A stretch of DNA of 64,000 bases, from contig NZ_BLIN01000005.1 in NCBI RefSeq assembly GCF_009811555.1, positions 2,427,501-2,491,500 of the forward strand. Direction: 5' to 3'. The stretch is from Streptomyces caniferus. Its GTDB lineage: Bacteria > Actinomycetota > Actinomycetes > Streptomycetales > Streptomycetaceae. The translations under genes were made by a program, and so were the position numbers. This document shows, piece after piece, positions 59,382 through 64,000 of this stretch; the stretch's first letter is position 1; every line of letters starts with the position of its first letter. Under the pieces are notes generated by a model. It saw only the letters and a list, made by a program, of their open reading frames with translations, was not told the origin of the DNA and searched no databases.

Positions 59382-62054
59382 ATGCCCGATCCCGTGCGCC
59401 TGCCGTACAGCCAGCTCGACCAGCTCCCGGACCGCGATCCCGAGGAGACGGCCGAGTGGCGCGAGTCGCTTGACGCCGTCACCAAGGCCGCGGGCCCGCA
59501 TCGCGCCTCGTACCTGATGCGCCGTGCCCTGGAGCACACCGCGCGCACCGAAGGCACCGCCCTGCCGTCCCTCCTGGAGACGGAGTACGTCAACACCATC
59601 CCGACCTCCGCCGAGCCCGCCTTCCCGGGCGACGAGGCGATGGAGGCCAGGATCACCGCCTGGAACCGCTGGAACGCCGCCGCGATGGTCACCCGCGGCT
59701 CCGCGCTGGGCCTGGGCGGCCACATCGCCACCTTCGCCTCCGCCGCCTGGCTCTACGAGACCGGCTTCCAGCACTTCTTCCGCGGCAAGGAAGGCGACGG
59801 CAGCGGCGACCAGCTCTACATCCAGGGCCACGCCTCCCCCGGCATCTACGCCCGCGCCTTCCTCGAAGGCCGCCTCACCGAGGACCACCTCGACCACTTC
59901 CGCCAGGAGGCCGGCGGCGAGGGCCTGCCCTCCTACCCGCACCCCCGGCGACTGCCCTGGCTGTGGGAGTTCCCCACCGTCTCCATGGGCCTGGGCCCGC
60001 TCTCGGCCATCTACCAGGCGCGCTTCAACCGCTACCTGGAGCACCGCGCCATCAAGGACACCAGCAACTCCCACGTCTGGGCGTTCCTGGGCGACGGCGA
60101 GATGGACGAGCCCGAGTCGACCGCCGCACTGGCGCTGGCCGGCCGCGAGGGCCTGGACAACCTGACCTTCGTCATCAACTGCAACCTGCAGCGCCTCGAC
60201 GGACCGGTCCGCCCCAACTTCAAGATCGTGCAGGAGCTGGAGGCCCAGTTCCGCGCGGCCGGCTGGAACGTCGTCAAGTCGCTGTGGGGCCAGGCCTGGG
60301 ACGAGATCTTCGCGCTCGACACCGACGGCGCGCTGATCCGCCGCCTCGGCGAGACCCCCGACGCGCAGTTCCAGACGTACGCCACCCGCGACGCCGCCTA
60401 CCTGCGCGAACACTTCTTCGGCGCCAACGAGTCCCTGCAGGCCCTCGCCCGCACGCTCTCCGACGCCAAGCTGCTGGAGCTGTTCCAGACCTCCCGGGCC
60501 GGCCACGAGCCGCGCAAGGTGTACGCCGCCTACAAGGCCGCCGTCGAGCACAAGGGCGCGCCGACCGTCATCCTGGCGCAGACCGTCAAGGGCTACACCC
60601 TCGGCGCGGGCTTCGAGTCCCGCAACGCCAACCACCAGATGAAGAAGCTCACCATGGCGGAGTTCCGCGCCATGCGTGACGTCCTCGACCTCCCCATCCC
60701 GGACAGCGCGCTGGAGGGCGACCAGGTGCCGTACTGGCGCCCGGCCGAGGACTCCCCCGAGATGGTCTACCTGCGCGAGCGGCGCGCCGCCCTCGACGGC
60801 CCGGCCCCCGCCCGCAAGGTCGTCGACAAGCCGCTGCCGATGCCCGCCGACAAGGCCTTCGACGGTCTGAAGAAGGGCTCCGGCAGCCAGGAGATCGCCA
60901 CCACCATGGCGTTCGTCCGGCTGATCAAGGACCTGATGCGGGACAAGGAGACCGGCAAGCGCTGGGTCCCGATCGTCCCCGACGAGGCCCGCACCTTCGG
61001 CATGGAGTCGCTCTTCCCGACCGCCGGCCTCTACTCCCCCAAGGGCGCGACGTACGACCCGGTCGACCGCGACCAGCTCCTTTGGTACAAGGAGGCCAAG
61101 GACGGCCAGATCCTCAACGAGGGCATCACCGAGGCCGGTTCGCTCGCCGACTTCACCGCCGCCGCGACGTCCTACGCGACGCACGGCGAGCCGATGATCC
61201 CCTTCTACATCTTCTACTCGATGTTCGGCTGGCAGCGCACCGCCGACCAGTTCTGGGCGCTCGCCGACCAGTTGGGCCGCGGCTTCGTCATCGGCGCCAC
61301 CGCCGGCCGCACGACGATGACCGGCGAGGGCCTCCAGCACGCCGACGGCCACTCGCACCTGATCGCCTCCACCAACCCGGCGGCGCTCTCCTACGACCCC
61401 GCCTTCGCCTACGAGGTCGCGGTCATCGTCAAGGAGGGCCTGCGCCGCATGTACGGCCCGGACGCCGAGGACGTCTTCTACTACCTCACGGTCTACAACG
61501 AGACCAAGGTCCAGCCGGCCATGCCCGAGGGCGTCGAAGAGGGCATCCTCAAGGGCCTGTACCGCTTCCAGGAGGGCACCAGGCCCCAGGCCGACAGCCC
61601 GCAGCTCCAGCTGCTGGCGTCCGGCACCGCCATCCACTGGGCCCTGGAGGCGCAGCAGCTGCTGGCCGACGACTGGGACGTGGCGGCCGACGTGTGGTCG
61701 GCGCCGTCCTGGACAGAGCTCCGCCGGGACGCCCTGGAGTGCGACGCCGCCCGCCTGGAGGGCGAGGACCGCATCCCGTACGTCACCCGCGCCCTGGCCG
61801 GGGCCCCCGGCCCGGTCGTCGCGGTCAGCGACTGGATGCGGGCCGTACCCGACCAGATCGCGCCGTGGGTCGAGCAGGACTGGACCTCCATCGGCACCGA
61901 CGGCTTCGGCCTCTCCGACACCCGCGACGCGGCCCGCCGCCACTTCGGCGTCGACCCGCAGTCGGTGGTCGTCCAGGCCCTTGCCGCCCTCGCCCGCCGC
62001 GGCCAGGTCAAGCCGGAAGCCGTCAAGGAAGCCCGGGAACGCTACGGGCTGTGA
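59382..62054 (+). CDS. aceE: Pyruvate dehydrogenase E1 component, homodimeric
   Basis: An 890-residue thiamin-diphosphate enzyme starting at ATG 59382 with AAAGGGG upstream. The ThDP motif [20 protein letters not shown] and [14 protein letters not shown] is near residue 237; [16 protein letters not shown] and [13 protein letters not shown] are further AceE signatures; the C-terminal domain begins near residue 700. It decarboxylates pyruvate and acetylates the lipoyl groups of the E2 encoded upstream. Length and motifs match homodimeric actinobacterial AceE; the E1 of 2-oxoglutarate dehydrogenase is not in the window. Confidence 0.97.
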   Translation: MPDPVRLPYSQLDQLPDRDPEETAEWRESLDAVTKAAGPHRASYLMRRALEHTARTEGTALPSLLETEYVNTIPTSAEPAFPGDEAMEARITAWNRWNAAAMVTRGSALGLGGHIATFASAAWLYETGFQHFFRGKEGDGSGDQLYIQGHASPGIYARAFLEGRLTEDHLDHFRQEAGGEGLPSYPHPRRLPWLWEFPTVSMGLGPLSAIYQARFNRYLEHRAIKDTSNSHVWAFLGDGEMDEPESTAALALAGREGLDNLTFVINCNLQRLDGPVRPNFKIVQELEAQFRAAGWNVVKSLWGQAWDEIFALDTDGALIRRLGETPDAQFQTYATRDAAYLREHFFGANESLQALARTLSDAKLLELFQTSRAGHEPRKVYAAYKAAVEHKGAPTVILAQTVKGYTLGAGFESRNANHQMKKLTMAEFRAMRDVLDLPIPDSALEGDQVPYWRPAEDSPEMVYLRERRAALDGPAPARKVVDKPLPMPADKAFDGLKKGSGSQEIATTMAFVRLIKDLMRDKETGKRWVPIVPDEARTFGMESLFPTAGLYSPKGATYDPVDRDQLLWYKEAKDGQILNEGITEAGSLADFTAAATSYATHGEPMIPFYIFYSMFGWQRTADQFWALADQLGRGFVIGATAGRTTMTGEGLQHADGHSHLIASTNPAALSYDPAFAYEVAVIVKEGLRRMYGPDAEDVFYYLTVYNETKVQPAMPEGVEEGILKGLYRFQEGTRPQADSPQLQLLASGTAIHWALEAQQLLADDWDVAADVWSAPSWTELRRDALECDAARLEGEDRIPYVTRALAGAPGPVVAVSDWMRAVPDQIAPWVEQDWTSIGTDGFGLSDTRDAARRHFGVDPQSVVVQALAALARRGQVKPEAVKEARERYGL

Positions 62055-62100
62055 CCCAGGGGCCCTCACCGGGCCCGCCCGCCCTCCGGGGCACCACAAC

Positions 62101-62146
62101 TCCCGTGTGGAGGCCACCTTCCCGCGCCCGGGGCCTCCACACGGGA
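62101..62146 (+). terminator. Terminator of aceE
   Basis: Perfect 15-base arms TCCCGTGTGGAGGCC (62101-62115) and GGCCTCCACACGGGA (62132-62146) lie 46 bases after the aceE stop. Confidence 0.8.
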
Positions 62147-62285
62147 ACCCACCACCGGCCCGGCCGACCACGCCCTGACTACGGCCGGGCCGGGCTGTCT
62201 TTTGGCACGTGGTCGTTTCGCGGTGTGGTCCTGGTGCGGGGTTGCCGGTGGCTGGGGCCGGTGCGCCTGCGGCGGGTGGGTGGTG

Positions 62286-62402
62286 GGTCGGAGGGGACGC
62301 CCGGTACCCCGTCCTCGGCGCGGGCGCATCTGGTACGTGGTACAGATCGGCCCCGCGTTCGCTCCGGTCCTGCGGGCGGGGCACCGGACATCCCCTCCGA
62401 CC
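62286..62402 (+). repeat. Long inverted-repeat unit D1
   Basis: GGTCGGAGGGGA (62286-62297) pairs perfectly with TCCCCTCCGACC (62391-62402) around about 93 bases that include CGCGGGCGCATCTGGTACGT. The same interior occurs in reverse orientation in unit D2. The preceding bases 62262-62275 share GCGCCTGCGGCGGG with copies A-C. No convincing gene lies in the 900-base gap between aceE and the WYL regulator. Confidence 0.8.
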
Positions 62403-62605
62403 ACCGCGCGTCGGCGACCGCCCCGCCGTACCGATCACCGTTACGGCCTCGGACGCCAGCCCCTTGGCAGGGCGCTGGTCGGGCGCACCTTCTGCTGCCC
62501 TGCAGTCGCCCTCCGGCCGGGCTCGCTCCGGGCGAGGCTTGCCCGAGCCGACGCATGTGATCGGTGAGGGACGGTGCCACCGTGCTGCAGTCGGCAACGG
62601 GCGTA

Positions 62606-62748
62606 GGCCGGAGGGGATGTACCGGGACCCGCCCGCAGGACCGGAGCGGACGCCGGGTCGGTCTATGCCACGTAGCAGATGCGCCCGCGCCGTGGGGGCA
62701 CCTCCCGGCCGGAGGCTGGGGGAGGGTTCCGGTGCGTCCCCTCCGGCC
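62606..62748 (-). repeat. Long inverted-repeat unit D2
   Basis: GGCCGGAGGGGA (62606-62617) pairs with TCCCCTCCGGCC (62737-62748). Its interior is largely the reverse complement of D1 (shared CCGCCCGCAGGACCGGAGCG and AGATGCGCCCGCGCCG). The outer stem differs from D1 by a T-A to C-G change on both arms. Between D1 and D2 further inverted segments (CACCGATCACATGCG / CGTACCGATCACCGT) make a nested structure of about 460 bases. Confidence 0.75.
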
Positions 62749-62820
62749 CCGCGGCAACCACACAAGCCGCCCGAGGGCGAGCCCCACGCACCCACACCGA
62801 TCAACGACCGGTACGTCAAC

Positions 62821-62903
62821 GGCGCCCCAAAGGGGCGCGGGGAACTGCGCGCCCAGCCACAACCGCACCCGCACCCGCACCCGCACCCGCACCCGCACCC
62901 GCA
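62821..62903. repeat. Dispersed GGCGCCCC repeat and CCGCAC hexamer array
   Basis: GGGGCGCGGGGAACTGCGCG at 62833-62852 is a sequence I recall from countless Streptomyces intergenic regions. It is preceded by GGCGCCCC (62821-62828), which pairs with GGGGCGC. Bases 62863-62903 are nearly seven tandem CCGCAC hexamers. The CCGCAC count is likely variable between strains. Confidence 0.85.
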
Positions 62904-62956
62904 GACAAAACGTCGGCACCCCGGCCACTGTCAGTGGCCCCCCGCATCATGGACCC

Positions 62957-64000
62957 ATGCGCGCTGCCCGGCTGATCAGAATGGTGCTGCTGCTCCAGAC
63001 GCGCCCGTCGATGACGGCCGCCGAGCTGGCACGGGAGCTGGAGGTTTCCGAGCGAACGATCGCCCGGGACGTCCTCTCGCTCTCCGAGGCCGGCGTGCCG
63101 GTCTACGCGGACCGCGGCCGGGCCGGCGGCTACCGCCTCATCGGCGGCTACCGCACCCGCCTCACCGGCCTCGGCCGCAGCGAGGCGGAGGCCCTCTTCC
63201 TGTCCGGAGTGCCCACGGCCCTGCGCGAGATGGGCCTCGCGGACGCCGCCTCCGCCGCCCGCCTGAAGGTCTCCGCCGCCCTGCTCCCGGAGCTGCGGGA
63301 CGCCGCGACGGGCGCCGCCCAGCGCTTCCACCTCGACGCACCTGCCTGGTACCAGGAGCCCGAGACCCCCGCCCTGCTTCCGGAGATCGCCGAAGCGGTC
63401 TGGGACGACCGCCGGATCACCGCCCGCTACCGCCGCAAAGACACCGAGGTGGAGCGGGAGTTGGAGCCGTACGGCCTCGTGCTCAAGGCGGGCGTCTGGT
63501 ATCTGGCGGCGCGTGCCGAGGGCGACCACCGCGTCTACCGGGTCGACCGCTTCACCGCCGTGGCGCCCGCCGGGAGCGGCACGTCCTCCGGCACCGACGA
63601 CGCCGGAGGACGGTTCCGCCGTGACGATTCCTTCGACCTCCCGGCGTTCTGGGCCGAGCGGGCGGCCCAGTTCGCCCGGTCGATCCTGCGCGAGGAGGTG
63701 GTGCTGCGGCTCTCGTCGCGCGGCGCCCGCCAGCTGCCGTACGTCACCGAACGCGCCGCGGCCCATGAGGCACTCGCGCGGGCGCGGGCCGCGGGCGGCC
63801 CCGATGCGCAGGGCCGGCTGACCGTGACCCTGGCCGTGGAGTCCACCGAGGTCGCCTACGCACAGCTGCTGGCGCTCGGCCCGGAGGGCGAGATCCTCGC
63901 GCCCTCCGGGTTGCGTGAGCGCTTCGCGTCGGCCGCCCGCAGGACGGCCGCGTTGTACGCGGAGGCGGACGGGACACCGGACGAGCCGGATGCGGGCGAG
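62957..64000 (+). CDS. WYL-domain helix-turn-helix regulator, C-terminus cut by the window
   Basis: The gene starts at ATG 62957 and remains open for 348 codons to the right edge. The N-terminus MRAARLIRMVLLLQTRPSMT with AAELARELEVSERTIARDVL is the HTH_11/DeoR-type domain. The WYL domain lies near residues 150-200, with VWYLAARAEGDHRVYRVDRF being the name-giving motif, followed by the C-terminal WCX-like segment. Such regulators sense nucleic acid or small ligands. The ATG has only a weak ribosome site; the hexamer array lies just upstream. Confidence 0.9.
   Translation, partial: MRAARLIRMVLLLQTRPSMTAAELARELEVSERTIARDVLSLSEAGVPVYADRGRAGGYRLIGGYRTRLTGLGRSEAEALFLSGVPTALREMGLADAASAARLKVSAALLPELRDAATGAAQRFHLDAPAWYQEPETPALLPEIAEAVWDDRRITARYRRKDTEVERELEPYGLVLKAGVWYLAARAEGDHRVYRVDRFTAVAPAGSGTSSGTDDAGGRFRRDDSFDLPAFWAERAAQFARSILREEVVLRLSSRGARQLPYVTERAAAHEALARARAAGGPDAQGRLTVTLAVESTEVAYAQLLALGPEGEILAPSGLRERFASAARRTAALYAEADGTPDEPDAGE

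Noticed and set aside
62863..62903. CRISPR-like array of short repeats
   Set aside because: The CCGCAC units are six bases, adjacent with no spacers and no cas genes; it is a simple tandem repeat.
62209..63624. Long plus-strand frame across the aceE-WYL gap
   Set aside because: It crosses the inverted repeats and the hexamer array and overlaps the WYL gene in the wrong frame.

Overview
The window is high-GC actinobacterial DNA, almost certainly a Streptomyces chromosome. Evidence: strong GC bias at third codon positions, frequent GTG/TTG starts, a fused bc1-aa3 type respiratory operon with a diheme QcrC, SAM-IV and actinobacterial c-di-AMP type riboswitches, and small families (DUF5304, DUF3043, PspAA) typical of the genus. 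From memory, the gene order follows the conserved core segment of Streptomyces chromosomes running from glucokinase, through the qcr/cta respiratory genes, to pyruvate dehydrogenase aceE. No phage, IS element, CRISPR array, tRNA or rRNA was seen.

Layout. 1-3.5 kb: leftward ROK glucokinase (cut by the edge), DUF5304, ArsA-type ATPase, SRPBCC protein and a metallophosphoesterase. 3.8-8.5 kb: fadD-type acyl-CoA ligase, then a PimB'-like mannosyltransferase divergent from a GT87 membrane glycosyltransferase. 8.6-12.5 kb: a lipoprotein with a zinc-peptidase motif and two NlpC/P60 wall hydrolases; the second has a c-di-AMP riboswitch leader. 12.6-15.5 kb: NYN-domain protein, zinc ribbon, rhomboid protease, AsnC-type ligand-binding protein. 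15.5-16.1 kb: two inverted copies of a hairpin repeat. 16.1-18.9 kb: SAM-IV-controlled class V aminotransferase, and trpD. 19-28.5 kb: aerobic respiratory chain in two leftward operons, ctaE-qcrCAB and ctaCDF, separated by an L,D-transpeptidase lipoprotein and a receiver-like protein.

28.8-36 kb: cysteine desulfurase-TusA fusion, PfkB kinase, a large membrane-anchored protein, erpA, nadA, a third hairpin repeat and a DUF4430-like secreted protein. 36.1-37.4 kb: a 37-residue peptide gene followed 11 bases later by an isoaspartyl-methyltransferase homologue, an arrangement resembling two-gene RiPP systems such as imiditides. 37.5-45.4 kb: RND exporter, LuxR-type two-component system, PspAA-PspA, DUF3043. 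45.5-53 kb: cobalamin lower-ligand genes (cobU, cobT, cobS) with a methyltransferase and two membrane genes between them. 53.2-62 kb: leucyl aminopeptidase, lpd, two-lipoyl E2, GntR regulator and aceE, which together form the 2-oxoacid dehydrogenase supply line. 62-64 kb: a 900-base intergenic region of nested inverted repeats, then a WYL regulator cut by the right edge.

Most notable: (1) the peptide plus PCMT pair; (2) hairpin repeats with an invariant 13-nt loop but compensatory stem changes between copies, with related outer stems in the 62 kb region; (3) a long palindrome overlapping the putative aceE promoter next to the GntR gene. All identifications come from reading the sequence and from recalled family knowledge; no database search was run.
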